The position numbers and the translations under genes were made by a program. From Synergistaceae bacterium (GTDB lineage Bacteria; Synergistota; Synergistia; Synergistales; Aminobacteriaceae), in the NCBI GenBank assembly GCA_018436785.1, contig JAHDKR010000096.1, positions 1 through 54,057 of the forward strand: DNA of 54,057 nt. The letters are read 5' to 3'. The first letter of the stretch is position 1. Each line of letters starts with the position of its first letter. Under the pieces are notes generated by a model, which was given only the letters and a program-made list of their open reading frames with translations, had not been told where the DNA came from and did no database searches. This document shows, in pieces, positions 35,278 through 43,613 of the stretch.

Positions 35278-35736
35278 CTAAAGATCCAGCCAGGCGTTCC
35301 CCATGCCGTAGCGTATTTTTTCTTCATTGTCGATAAAGAGGCTCTCCATCACATCGTTCAGGTACGTGTAGCTCGTGATCGGACCGCCGTTCGACCCCAC
35401 CGTGACATAGACGAGATCCCCCGCTTCAGGGTAGTAATAGAGCGTCCCGCCCACAGGCGGCTCCTGCCAGGGGAAGTCGACGGAGTAACAGGTTCCGGTG
35501 AACTGCTCCGGCACGTTCTCCGTGAACGGGAATCTCAGTTTGAAGACAACGCTCTTCCATGTGCTCTGCTTCCCCGTCTCCAAAGCCTTCACGGACTCGA
35601 CAACCGCCGTCGCCTTGATCCTCGATTTTTCGGCCATGTTCGCATACGCCTCCGGAGGCATCACGCTCTCCGCGGGGACGCATGAAGCCGCAAAGAACAG
35701 AAGCAGCGTCCACGCAATAATCCGGCAACGCATCAT
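35278..35736 (-). CDS. Small putative lipoprotein of unknown function
   Basis: 152 residues. A basic start followed by a hydrophobic stretch ends in AASC at residues 16-19, compatible with a lipobox and lipid attachment to Cys19. The rest is soluble, with several aromatic residues (TLYYYPEAGDLVYVTVGSNG) and a GTCYSVDFPWQEPP segment. I do not recognise a family. The start has GGAGG upstream. It is a single gene between the diguanylate cyclase and the divergent IlvD-like gene. Confidence 0.7.
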   Translation of the reverse strand: MMRCRIIAWTLLLFFAASCVPAESVMPPEAYANMAEKSRIKATAVVESVKALETGKQSTWKSVVFKLRFPFTENVPEQFTGTCYSVDFPWQEPPVGGTLYYYPEAGDLVYVTVGSNGGPITSYTYLNDVMESLFIDNEEKIRYGMGNAWLDL

Positions 35737-35851
35737 GAATCCTCCCTCCTCTCATTCGGATTTCTAATCGCATCGCGAAGTCTTTTTTAGTATAGCCTCT
35801 ACTGAAGATCTTCGCACCTTCGCCCCCTCATGATTTTTGAATTTTACCCCG

Positions 35852-35880
35852 TTGACGAAACGCCCGCTCTCCCCTACTAT
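35852..35880 (+). promoter_or_regulatory. Promoter of the IlvD/Edd gene
   Basis: TTGACG (35852-35857), 17-base spacer, TACTAT (35875-35880), about 36 bases upstream of the ATG at 35917. Confidence 0.7.
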
Positions 35881-35916
35881 GCAGAAGAATTGCAATTTTC
35901 CGGAGGAGGACCGTTC

Positions 35917-37605
35917 ATGACAAATAAATGGAGAAGCTCTGAGGTCTTTGCGGGTGCGCCGAATGCCGGGGCGCGGGCGCTGTGGAAGTCGATGGGGTAC
36001 TGCGACGGAGATTTCGCCGAACGACCGGTCATCGGCATCGCGAACTCGTGGAACACGCTGGTTCCGGGGCACTTCAACCTGAATCAGGTCGCCGAACAGG
36101 TGAAGAAGGGGATCCACCGCGCAGGAGGGGTGGCGGCGGAGTTCGGCGTCATCGCATCGTGCGACGGCGTCTGTGAGGGACACAGGGGAATGCACTTCAT
36201 CCTCCCCCAGCGCGAGGTCATCGCCGACTCCGTCGAGCTCGTCGCCGAAGCCCACCACATGGACGCGATCGTCCTGCTGGCCTCGTGCGACAAGATCGTC
36301 CCCGGCATGCTGATGGCGGCGGCCCGGCTCGACATCCCCGCGATCATGATCACCGGCGGACCGATGCTCGGCGGCGTGGAGTTCGACGGGCGCAAGACCG
36401 ACGAAACGTCGCTCCACGAGGCGCTGGGAATGCTGACGGCGGGGCGCATCTCCGATGAGGAGTTTCATTCGCTCGAAAACCTCTGCGCGCCCACCTGCGG
36501 CTCCTGCTCCTTTTTCGGCACTGCGAACACGATGTGCTGCCTCGCCGAGGTCCTCGGGATGACGCTCCCGGGGAGCGCGCTGGTGCCCGCGGTCCACGCC
36601 GAACGGCTACGACTGGCCTGCGCAACGGGCGAGCGTATCTGCGAGATGGCTCGCGAGGGGTTGACGGCGCGGAAGATACTGAACGCCTCCTCCATCGTGA
36701 ACGGCGTGCGGGCAACGCTCGCCATGAGCGGTTCCACCAACGCGGTGATGCACCTCGCCGCCATCGCCGCGGAGGCGGAAGCCGGCGTCGATGTGATGGA
36801 GCTCTTCTCCCGCCTTGAACAGGAGACGCCGCAGATCGTGCGGATCAACCCCGCGTCGAAGTGGAACACGGAGGACTTCTGGATGGCCGGGGGCATCCCC
36901 CGGATGCTGAAGAACATGCTCCCGATCATCGAAAAGGACGCCATGACCTGTACGGGGCGCACCGTTCAGGAAAACGTCACGGCATTCCGCTTCCCCTTCC
37001 CGAAGAACAACGAGGTGATGAAGACGCTGGAATCCCCCTTCTCGAAGCGGGGCGGGATCGCCGTCCTGCGGGGCAATCTCGCGCCGGACACCGGCGTAAC
37101 GAAGCCGGGCGCCATCGACCCGACGCTCCACGTCTTCACCGGGGAGGCCCGCGTCTTCGATAGCGAGGACGAGGCGAACGCCGCCATCCTCGCCGGGAAA
37201 ATTCACAAGGGAAACGTCGTGGTCATCCGCTACGAGGGGCCGAAGGGCGGCCCCGGAATGCGCGAGATGTACCGCGCGATGAAGTACCTCTACGGAATGG
37301 GGCTCAACAAGAGCACGGCTCTGGTGACGGACGGACGCTTCTCCGGCACGAACAACGGATGCTTTGTCGGGCATATCTCGCCCGAGGCCGCTGAGGGCGG
37401 CCCGATCGCCATCGTGCGCGACGGCGACAGGATCACCATCGACGTGATCGAGGGAAAGCTGCACCTTCACGTCGACGACGACGAAATACGGGAGCGTTTC
37501 GAGTCCTGGACGAAGCCCGCGCCCAAGGTAACCAGAGGCCATCTCGCCCTCTACTCGAAGCTCGCCTCCTCCGCGGCGAAGGGCGCGATCGTGCGCGCCG
37601 AGTGA
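35917..37605 (+). CDS. IlvD/Edd-family dehydratase (dihydroxy-acid dehydratase-like)
   Basis: 562 residues, the length of dihydroxy-acid dehydratase. Iron-sulfur ligand candidates are Cys124 (SCDKIVPG) and Cys197 in PTCGSCSFFGTANTM. The first region reads PGH where other members have PCN, as in Bacillus-type IlvD. TDGRFSGTNNG and GHISPEAAEGGPIA near the C terminus are conserved. It dehydrates a 2,3-dihydroxy acid to a 2-keto acid. No other branched-chain biosynthesis gene is close, and it faces a TRAP carboxylate transporter, so a sugar-acid dehydratase is as likely as DHAD. The start at 35917 has GGAGGA; the earlier ATG at 35830 lies before the promoter. Confidence 0.87.
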   Translation: MTNKWRSSEVFAGAPNAGARALWKSMGYCDGDFAERPVIGIANSWNTLVPGHFNLNQVAEQVKKGIHRAGGVAAEFGVIASCDGVCEGHRGMHFILPQREVIADSVELVAEAHHMDAIVLLASCDKIVPGMLMAAARLDIPAIMITGGPMLGGVEFDGRKTDETSLHEALGMLTAGRISDEEFHSLENLCAPTCGSCSFFGTANTMCCLAEVLGMTLPGSALVPAVHAERLRLACATGERICEMAREGLTARKILNASSIVNGVRATLAMSGSTNAVMHLAAIAAEAEAGVDVMELFSRLEQETPQIVRINPASKWNTEDFWMAGGIPRMLKNMLPIIEKDAMTCTGRTVQENVTAFRFPFPKNNEVMKTLESPFSKRGGIAVLRGNLAPDTGVTKPGAIDPTLHVFTGEARVFDSEDEANAAILAGKIHKGNVVVIRYEGPKGGPGMREMYRAMKYLYGMGLNKSTALVTDGRFSGTNNGCFVGHISPEAAEGGPIAIVRDGDRITIDVIEGKLHLHVDDDEIRERFESWTKPAPKVTRGHLALYSKLASSAAKGAIVRAE

Positions 37606-37617
37606 CGGTGGGACAAT

Positions 37618-37646
37618 AAAAAAAGGGGGCGGAAAACCCCGCCCCC
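37618..37646 (-). terminator. Terminator of the TRAP operon
   Basis: On the minus strand GGGGGCGG and CCGCCCCC pair (complement of 37625-37646) and are followed by seven T (complement of 37618-37624). It lies between the convergent IlvD/Edd and dctM genes. Confidence 0.85.
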
Positions 37647-37674
37647 TCGGTCCTTATGCAATGCTGCGCTTCCC

Positions 37675-38955
37675 CTATCGGATGAAGCCCAAAAGCCTCG
37701 GCAAGAAGAGGGAGATCGGCGCGACGTAGGTCACCAGGACAAGGATGGCGATCTCCGCAAGGACGAAGCGCATCACCGCCGCCGAAACCTTTTCCAGGCT
37801 CAGTCCGGTGATGCCGCAGCTCACGAAGAGACAGACCCCCACGGGCGGCGTCGCCATCCCGATGGCGAGGTTCAGCACCATCATGAAGCCGAAGTGCAGC
37901 GGATGGACGCCGAGCTGCGTCGCTATGGGCGCGAGGATCGGGGCCAGCAGGATGATTGCCGCGCCCGTCTCCATGAACATCCCGACGATGAGCAGCAAAA
38001 TATTCACGATGAGAAGAAAGACGTACGGATTCGACGTCGCGGAGCGGAACATCGACGAGAGCTTCACCGGGGTTTGGTTCGCCGCAATCACCCACGCGAA
38101 GACGTTGGCGAGCGAGATGATCAAAAGGATCGCGCCGGTGGTGATGCCGCTCTGGAAGAGAATGCCCGGCAGGTCCTCCCACGTAATCTCCCTGAAGACG
38201 AACTTCCCGACGAAGAAGGAGTAGATCACCGCTACCGCCGCGGCCTCCGTCGGCGTGAAGACGCCGCCGAGAATGCCGCCCAGAATAATTACCGGAGCCA
38301 TCAGCGCCCACACCGACGACTTCAGCTCTTTCCTCACCCTCGCCCCGGAAAAGCCCTCCGACATCGCGTAGTTTTTCTTCCTCGAGACGCGCGAAACGAC
38401 GATCATCATTGCAAGGCCGAGCATGATGCCCGGAATGAACCCGGCGGCGAAGAGACCGCCGACGGAAACGTTCACCGAGACGCCGTAGATGACCATGATG
38501 ATGCTCGGAGGAATGATCGGGCCGATCGTCGCCGCGGCGCTGTTGAGCGCGGCGCTGAAGTCGAGATCGTAGCCGTTCTTCTCCATCGAGGGGATCATGA
38601 TGGAGCCGATGGCAGAGGCGTCGGCCACTGCGGAGCCGCTGATACCTGCGAAGATCATGTTCGCCACGATGCAGGCGTGGGCCAGTCCGCCCCGGATATG
38701 CCCCACAAGGCTGTTGGCGAAACCGATGATGCGGACTGTGGTCCCGCCCCGGTTCATCAGGTCGCCCGCGAGGATGAAAAAGGGCACCGCCATGAGCGGG
38801 AACGAGTCGATCCCGGTGAACATGCGCTGCGCCACAAGCTGCAGAGGCACTCCCATCGCGAGGATGACGGCGAAGCCCGTGATTCCCATGACGAGCGCGA
38901 GAGGAATCCCCATCACGAAACAGACGACGAAGGTTATCGTCATAAGCGCAATCAT
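37675..38955 (-). CDS. dctM: TRAP transporter large permease
   Basis: 426 residues with about twelve hydrophobic segments, the standard DctM length. Family features are AVPFFILAGDLMNRGG, the ANMIFAGISGSAVADASAIGS stretch, and PVGVCLFVSCGI in the second half. It carries out cation-driven uptake of the ligand delivered by DctP. The start overlaps the dctQ stop (ATGA). It is the last gene of dctP-dctQ-dctM. Confidence 0.94.
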   Translation of the reverse strand: MIALMTITFVVCFVMGIPLALVMGITGFAVILAMGVPLQLVAQRMFTGIDSFPLMAVPFFILAGDLMNRGGTTVRIIGFANSLVGHIRGGLAHACIVANMIFAGISGSAVADASAIGSIMIPSMEKNGYDLDFSAALNSAAATIGPIIPPSIIMVIYGVSVNVSVGGLFAAGFIPGIMLGLAMMIVVSRVSRKKNYAMSEGFSGARVRKELKSSVWALMAPVIILGGILGGVFTPTEAAAVAVIYSFFVGKFVFREITWEDLPGILFQSGITTGAILLIISLANVFAWVIAANQTPVKLSSMFRSATSNPYVFLLIVNILLLIVGMFMETGAAIILLAPILAPIATQLGVHPLHFGFMMVLNLAIGMATPPVGVCLFVSCGITGLSLEKVSAAVMRFVLAEIAILVLVTYVAPISLFLPRLLGFIR

Positions 38956-39482
38956 CTGTCATCCCCCTTTCTCTTCAGGGCGGCGTCGAGCTCTATATCG
39001 GCGGTGGCCAGAACATGAGCCGACCGGGAGAGCATCAGCCGCAAAAGATGAAGGAACATATACACGGCGCCCACGGGGATCGCCAGATACGGCATCCACA
39101 TGGGAAGGTCCATCGCGGGCGACGTCTGCACCCACAGGCTTACGATGAGCTTCACACCCTGTACGGTCACCGCGGCAAGGAAGAGCATGATCACAGCCTC
39201 CGCCACGAAGATAACCTTCCGCCGCACCCCCTCCGGAAGCTTTTCAACGAACATCGTGACGCCAATATGCTTCCCCTTCCCCATCGCGTATCCGGCCCCC
39301 AGGAAGGTCACCCACACCATCATGTACCGCGCGGCCTCCTCGGACCACGTGATGGGGTCGTGAAGGACGAAGCGGTAGAAGACCGCCGCGAACGCGACGA
39401 CGCCCATGCTTCCCATCAGGAGAGCGACCGCGGCGAAGGCCGCCTTGTCGAAGCACGCCAATACTCCCTCCAAAAACTTCAT
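38952..39482 (-). CDS. dctQ: TRAP transporter small permease
   Basis: 176 residues with four hydrophobic helices and WSEEAARYMMVWVTFLGA (about 41-58), the DctQ signature. The C-terminal 25 residues are polar and charged. The membrane partner of DctM, with which it overlaps by four bases. A hairpin with a T run separates it from dctP. Confidence 0.92.
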   Translation of the reverse strand: MKFLEGVLACFDKAAFAAVALLMGSMGVVAFAAVFYRFVLHDPITWSEEAARYMMVWVTFLGAGYAMGKGKHIGVTMFVEKLPEGVRRKVIFVAEAVIMLFLAAVTVQGVKLIVSLWVQTSPAMDLPMWMPYLAIPVGAVYMFLHLLRLMLSRSAHVLATADIELDAALKRKGDDR

Positions 39483-39511
39483 TGCTCCACCTCTCCTTCA
39501 CAGTGAAATGG

Positions 39512-39545
39512 AAAAGGGGACGGGGCAACAACGCGCCCCTTCCCC
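39512..39545 (-). terminator. Attenuating terminator between dctP and dctQ
   Basis: On the minus strand GGGGA-A-GGGGC pairs with GCCCC-G-TCCCC (one internal mismatch, complement of 39516-39545) and is followed by TTTT. As in the first TTT operon, it would make the binding protein more abundant than the permease. Confidence 0.65.
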
Positions 39546-39583
39546 GATGTGTATTCCCGACGATAAAAGAATCCGTCCGGAAG

Positions 39584-40615
39584 CTACTTCAGCATCTCCG
39601 CCATCTTCGCCTCGGCGGCGGCGACAGCTTCAAGCGCTTCGTTCACCCACTGCTCTCCCGCCTGCGCCTTGACGTAGTCGAGCACGGCGGGCTGCGCCGC
39701 GGAACGGAACTCGTTCAGTTCGGCGGCCGTGGGAACGTAGACGGTCATTCCGTTTTTCTGCACGTTCAGCAGGCCGCTCTGCACCTGCCGCTCGGAGATC
39801 GCGCGCTGCGCGATGTTGAAGAGCTGCGCGCCCTCGTAGAGCGCGGCCTTCTGGTCCTGGGAGAGCTTCTCCCAAACCTTGTCGTTGACGAACATGATCA
39901 GCGGGTTATAGAGATGTCCGTTGAGGATGACATGCTTCTGCACCTCGTAGTACTTGCCGTTGTTGATCAGAGTCACGGGCAGCTCGCAGCCGTCCACGAC
40001 GCCCTGCTGCAACGCCATATACAGCTCGCCGAAGGCGATGGGGGTCGGCGCGCCGCCGAGGGCCTCGACCATCTTCATGTGCGCGGGGTTCTCCATCGTG
40101 CGGATCTTGAGCCCCTTCATGTCGGCCATGCTCTTTACCTGCTTGCTTCCGGTGACGAAGTGGCGGTAGCCGTTCTCGCTGATCGCCAGAGTCCGTATCC
40201 CGGTGCTCTTGCGCATCTCCTCCATCAGCTTGCGGCCGAAGGGGCCGTCGAGCACTTCCCATGCGACAACCTGGTTGGGAAAGAGGAAGGGGATGTCGAA
40301 GACCATGATGGGCTTGAAGAGCGTCGGCACCGGTCCGGTGGTGATAGTGCCCAGTTCGATGGTCCCGAGCGCCAGACCTTCAAGAATCTCCTTCTCGTTC
40401 CCGAGCTGCGACGCGTGGAAAACTTCGACCTTGACCGATCCGCCGGTCTTCGTTTCGACGTGGTTCTTGAAAATCTCCACCGCGATGACCGTACGGTCCT
40501 CGGGATCGGCGGGCCCCGCGTTCGCCAGCTTCAGCGTAAAATCGGCCGCGAGAGCGCTTCCCGCGAGAAGTCCTGTAAGAGCAACAACACACATGAGTCC
40601 AAACATTTTTTTCAT
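39584..40615 (-). CDS. dctP: TRAP transporter solute-binding protein
   Basis: 343 residues. The signal peptide ends near residue 23 (AGSALA before ADFTL). DctP features include KLANAGP, the KGLKIRTMENP segment holding the arginine that usually binds the ligand carboxylate, and ALQQGVVDGCELP. The ligand is probably an organic or sugar acid. It is the first gene of the operon. If the convergent IlvD/Edd enzyme acts on a sugar acid, this transporter might supply it, though the two are on different transcripts. Confidence 0.93.
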   Translation of the reverse strand: MKKMFGLMCVVALTGLLAGSALAADFTLKLANAGPADPEDRTVIAVEIFKNHVETKTGGSVKVEVFHASQLGNEKEILEGLALGTIELGTITTGPVPTLFKPIMVFDIPFLFPNQVVAWEVLDGPFGRKLMEEMRKSTGIRTLAISENGYRHFVTGSKQVKSMADMKGLKIRTMENPAHMKMVEALGGAPTPIAFGELYMALQQGVVDGCELPVTLINNGKYYEVQKHVILNGHLYNPLIMFVNDKVWEKLSQDQKAALYEGAQLFNIAQRAISERQVQSGLLNVQKNGMTVYVPTAAELNEFRSAAQPAVLDYVKAQAGEQWVNEALEAVAAAEAKMAEMLK

Positions 40616-40655
40616 TTTTTACCCTCCCTCTAAACTTTCATAAATTTATCCCGGC

Positions 40656-40686
40656 ATTATAAAACAAAGTTTTTCCTTTGCAAAGG
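40656..40686 (-). promoter_or_regulatory. dctP promoter with a 12-bp palindrome over the -35
   Basis: On the minus strand, TTGCAA (40678-40683), a 16-base spacer and a perfect TATAAT (complement of 40656-40661). The -35 lies inside the exact palindrome CCTTTGCAAAGG (40675-40686), a likely repressor or activator site. Confidence 0.65.
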
Positions 40687-40698
40687 GGAATTTTTTTC

Positions 40699-41307
40699 TC
40701 ACCCCCGCTTCGCATAGAAGCTCTCCCCCGAAGAGAGAGGCAGCATCACTCTTCCCACCGCCCCCGACGCCGAGGTGAGCGAAAGGGGCAGAAGCTTGTA
40801 GACCGCTGTCGGCACATTCAGGGTAATGGTCTCGTTCTTTCTGTCGAAGAGATACGCGTCCTTTCCGCCGATGGCGCACCCCCGCATCTCCTCCGGGAGC
40901 GTCTGGGCGTACCAGTTGACAGGAGCTATTTCGGCAAGGAGATTTAAACAAAAATCGAATATCTCGACCTGACCGTCGTGGAGCATGCAGATGTTCAGGA
41001 AGACGTTGACAGGGTAGTCCAGGTAGCGGTGGTTCCGTCCGAGCACTCTGGTATGCCTTCCTGCGACGGTGTACTCGGCGGTGAAGTCCGGATCGTTCGG
41101 TTTTGAAGCCGCCTTCTCCAGAATTTCCATATTCCAGAGAATCTCGGCGCCCATGGTGGAGCCGCAGAATCTCGGGTAGCCGCTTAGCTCCTTGACGTAG
41201 GGAAGCGCGCCGGGAAGCTTGGGAAGAGGCGCTCCCGGACGGACCTCTATCGGACGAAAGGCTTTCTGTATTCTTTCAAGCAGTTCCGGCATGAGACTGG
41301 CGTTCAT
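40699..41307 (-). CDS. Conserved-looking protein of unknown function
   Basis: 202 residues, soluble, no signal peptide or membrane helix. It has a strong GGAGGTG ribosome binding site eight bases before the ATG at 41307 and codon use like its neighbours, so it is a real gene. Notable stretches are GYPRFCGSTMGAEILW and RHTRVLGRNHRYLDYPVNVFLNICMLHDGQVEIFDFCL. The Trp, His and Cys residues suggest an enzyme or sensor domain, but I cannot place the family. It lies 83 bp upstream of dctP on the same strand, and read-through into the TRAP operon is possible. Confidence 0.7.
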   Translation of the reverse strand: MNASLMPELLERIQKAFRPIEVRPGAPLPKLPGALPYVKELSGYPRFCGSTMGAEILWNMEILEKAASKPNDPDFTAEYTVAGRHTRVLGRNHRYLDYPVNVFLNICMLHDGQVEIFDFCLNLLAEIAPVNWYAQTLPEEMRGCAIGGKDAYLFDRKNETITLNVPTAVYKLLPLSLTSASGAVGRVMLPLSSGESFYAKRG

Positions 41308-41494
41308 GACGACACCTCCTGCAAAGCAAGATAGGCACAGACTCTTTTCTTTATTCTAGCAGTACACCGAAAGAATAACCAGAGAGTTACCAAAATGTGT
41401 ACTGCATCCGATAGCGCATCGTGAAAAGAGTTCCGGCGCGCAGCTCGATCACCCCGGAAGCGGGAATTTTCACACAGCAGGGGGCTGTTAAGGG

Positions 41495-41527
41495 TATAAT
41501 GTCCCTGTGGTTTTTCCCCGGACAGGG
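41495..41527 (+). promoter_or_regulatory. -10 box and leader hairpin of the UPF0261 operon
   Basis: A perfect TATAAT is at 41495-41500 without a good -35. CCCTGT (41503-41508) and ACAGGG (41522-41527) form a hairpin at the very start of the expected transcript, about 30 bases before the ATG at 41557. Confidence 0.5.
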
Positions 41528-41556
41528 GTATCCTGTGATGCAGCAAGGAGGACGGA

Positions 41557-42750
41557 ATGAAGAAAGCCTATGTTGTAGGAACGTGCGACACGAAGTTCGA
41601 GGAGCTGAAGTTCGTGGCCGATCTCATTCGGCAATCGGGCGTCGAGGCGCTCCTCGTGGACGTGGGGACCAAGCCCCACGAGCACTCTGTAGACATCACG
41701 AGCCGCGAAGTGGCCGCGTGCCACCCGTCGGCCCCCTCCTTCCTCGACACCGTGAAGGAGCGAGGCGAGGCGGTCGGCGCCATGGGCGAGGCGCTCGCCG
41801 CGTTTCTCCCGGGCCGGGGCGACGTCGGCGGTGTCGTCGGGCTGGGAGGCTCAGGCGGGACATCCATCGTCACCTCGGGCATGAGGGCGCTGCCCTTGGG
41901 GATGCCGAAGATCATGGTCTCCACCATGGCGTCGGGAAACGTTGCCCCCTACGTCGGGCCGAACGACATCGCCATGATGTACTCCGTGACTGACGTCGCG
42001 GGGATCAATAAGGTCTCGCGCGTCGTTCTGGCGAACGCGGCCAACGCCCTCGCCGGCATGGTGAAGGGAACGGTTCCGGCGGGAGAGGACAGGCCGCTTC
42101 TGGGTATGACGATGTTCGGGGTCACCACACCGTGCGTGGACATGGTCCGTCATGCGCTCGAAAGCGAGTTCGACTGCCTCGTCTTCCACGCGACCGGAGC
42201 GGGCGGACAGTCCTTCGAGAAGCTGGTGGACTCCGGGATGATGAAGCGCGTCCTCGACGTCACCACCACCGAGATCTGCGACCACCTGATGGGCGGCGTT
42301 CTCAGCGCAGGGGAGGACCGCCTCGGAGCCTTCGCCCGGACGGGCATTCCCTACGTCGGCTCGGTCGGCGCGCTCGATATGGTGAACTTCGGCGCGATGG
42401 AGACCGTACCGGAGAAGTACAAAAACCGCAAGCTCTACGTCCACAACCCGCAGGTTACGCTGATGCGCACCACGCCCGAAGAGAATACACTGATGGGCGA
42501 GTGGATCGGGAAGAAGCTGAACGCCATGACGGGGCCGGTGCGCTTCCTGCTCCCGCTGAAGGGCGTTTCGATGATCGACGCCCCCGGGCAGGCGTTCTAC
42601 TGGCCGGAGGCGGACGAGGCGCTTTTTGCGGCGCTCGAGCGTACCGTGCAGCAGAGCGATACGCGCCGCCTCGTGAAGCTCCCCCTGCACGTCAACGATC
42701 CGGAGTTCGCCGCGGCGCTCGTGGAGAACTACCGGGAGATCAATCCGTAA
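41557..42750 (+). CDS. UPF0261 / Tm-1-like ATP-binding protein
   Basis: 397 residues, full length for UPF0261. It starts with [13 protein letters not shown] (about 5-17), then [15 protein letters not shown] (about 94-108), [16 protein letters not shown] (about 211-226) and [16 protein letters not shown] (about 331-346), all typical. The homologous domain of the tomato resistance protein Tm-1 binds ATP. The bacterial reaction is not established; the order of domains suggests transfer or kinase-like chemistry on a small molecule. The next gene encodes the TIM-barrel domain that is fused to UPF0261 in plants. Confidence 0.9.
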   Translation: MKKAYVVGTCDTKFEELKFVADLIRQSGVEALLVDVGTKPHEHSVDITSREVAACHPSAPSFLDTVKERGEAVGAMGEALAAFLPGRGDVGGVVGLGGSGGTSIVTSGMRALPLGMPKIMVSTMASGNVAPYVGPNDIAMMYSVTDVAGINKVSRVVLANAANALAGMVKGTVPAGEDRPLLGMTMFGVTTPCVDMVRHALESEFDCLVFHATGAGGQSFEKLVDSGMMKRVLDVTTTEICDHLMGGVLSAGEDRLGAFARTGIPYVGSVGALDMVNFGAMETVPEKYKNRKLYVHNPQVTLMRTTPEENTLMGEWIGKKLNAMTGPVRFLLPLKGVSMIDAPGQAFYWPEADEALFAALERTVQQSDTRRLVKLPLHVNDPEFAAALVENYREINP

Positions 42751-42769
42751 CGAAAGGAAGGATTCACTG

Positions 42770-43600
42770 ATGAAACGACCGACACGCTCGGAGCTTATGG
42801 CGAAGTTCCACGACATGGCGAAGCGGCGCGAGCCGATTATCGGCGGCGGCGCGGGAACGGGCATCTCCGCGAAGTGGGAGGAAGCGGGAGGCATCGACCT
42901 TATCGTCATCTATAACTCGGGCCGCTACCGCATGGCGGGGCGCGGCTCGCTCGCCGGGCTCCTCGCCTACGGCAACGCGAACGACATCGTCAAGGAGATG
43001 GCGTACGAAGTCCTCCCCGTGGTGAAGAAGACGCCCGTCCTCGCCGGAGTCAACGGCACCGACCCCTTCACCATCTGGGACAAGTACTTCGACGAGCTGA
43101 TCTCCCTCGGATTCGCCGGAGTGCAGAACTTCCCGACCGTCGGCCTCATCGACGGCGTCTTCCGGGCCAACCTGGAGGAGACCGGCATGGGGTACGGCCT
43201 CGAAGTGGAGGCCATGAGGGCGGCGCACGAGCGAGATCTCCTCGTCACCCCGTACGTCTTCAGCGAGGAGGACGCCGTCGCCATGGCCGAGGCGGGAGCC
43301 GACATCCTCGTCTGCCACATGGGGCTGACCACGAAGGGCTCCATCGGCGCGAAGACCGCAAAGACGCTCGAGGAGTGCGCCCCCCTCATCGACAGCTGGG
43401 CCGAGGCCGCGAAGAAGGTCCGCCCGGACATACTCGTCCTCTGCCACGGCGGCCCGATCGCCATGCCCGAGGACGCCTCGTACATTCTGAAGCACTGCAA
43501 GCACGTCCACGGCTTCTACGGCGCAAGCTCCATGGAGCGGCTGCCGACGGAGACTGCCATAAAGGCCCAGACGCAAGATTTCAAAAAGATCACATTCTGA
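42770..43600 (+). CDS. PEP-hydrolase-type TIM-barrel protein
   Basis: 276 residues of the family annotated as phosphoenolpyruvate hydrolase-like or TIM-barrel signal-transduction protein (PF09370). [20 protein letters not shown] (about 23-42), [22 protein letters not shown] (about 44-65), FPTVGLIDG and [19 protein letters not shown] (about 178-196) are its conserved segments. It ends in [14 protein letters not shown]. The fold is like PEP mutase/isocitrate lyase, so C-C or P-O bond chemistry on a small acid is plausible. It is 19 bp after the UPF0261 gene and 13 bp before an SRPBCC gene. Confidence 0.9.
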   Translation: MKRPTRSELMAKFHDMAKRREPIIGGGAGTGISAKWEEAGGIDLIVIYNSGRYRMAGRGSLAGLLAYGNANDIVKEMAYEVLPVVKKTPVLAGVNGTDPFTIWDKYFDELISLGFAGVQNFPTVGLIDGVFRANLEETGMGYGLEVEAMRAAHERDLLVTPYVFSEEDAVAMAEAGADILVCHMGLTTKGSIGAKTAKTLEECAPLIDSWAEAAKKVRPDILVLCHGGPIAMPEDASYILKHCKHVHGFYGASSMERLPTETAIKAQTQDFKKITF

Positions 43601-43613
43601 GGAGGAAACGAAT

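Noticed and set aside
36465..36962. Possible alternative minus-strand gene inside the IlvD/Edd gene
   Set aside because: Antisense to the conserved Cys-rich centre of the dehydratase; no start signal and no recognisable product.
37433..38962. A minus-strand frame of 509 codons over dctM
   Set aside because: Out-of-frame reading of dctM, very rich in Arg and His. The DctM frame has all transmembrane segments and the ATGA overlap with dctQ.
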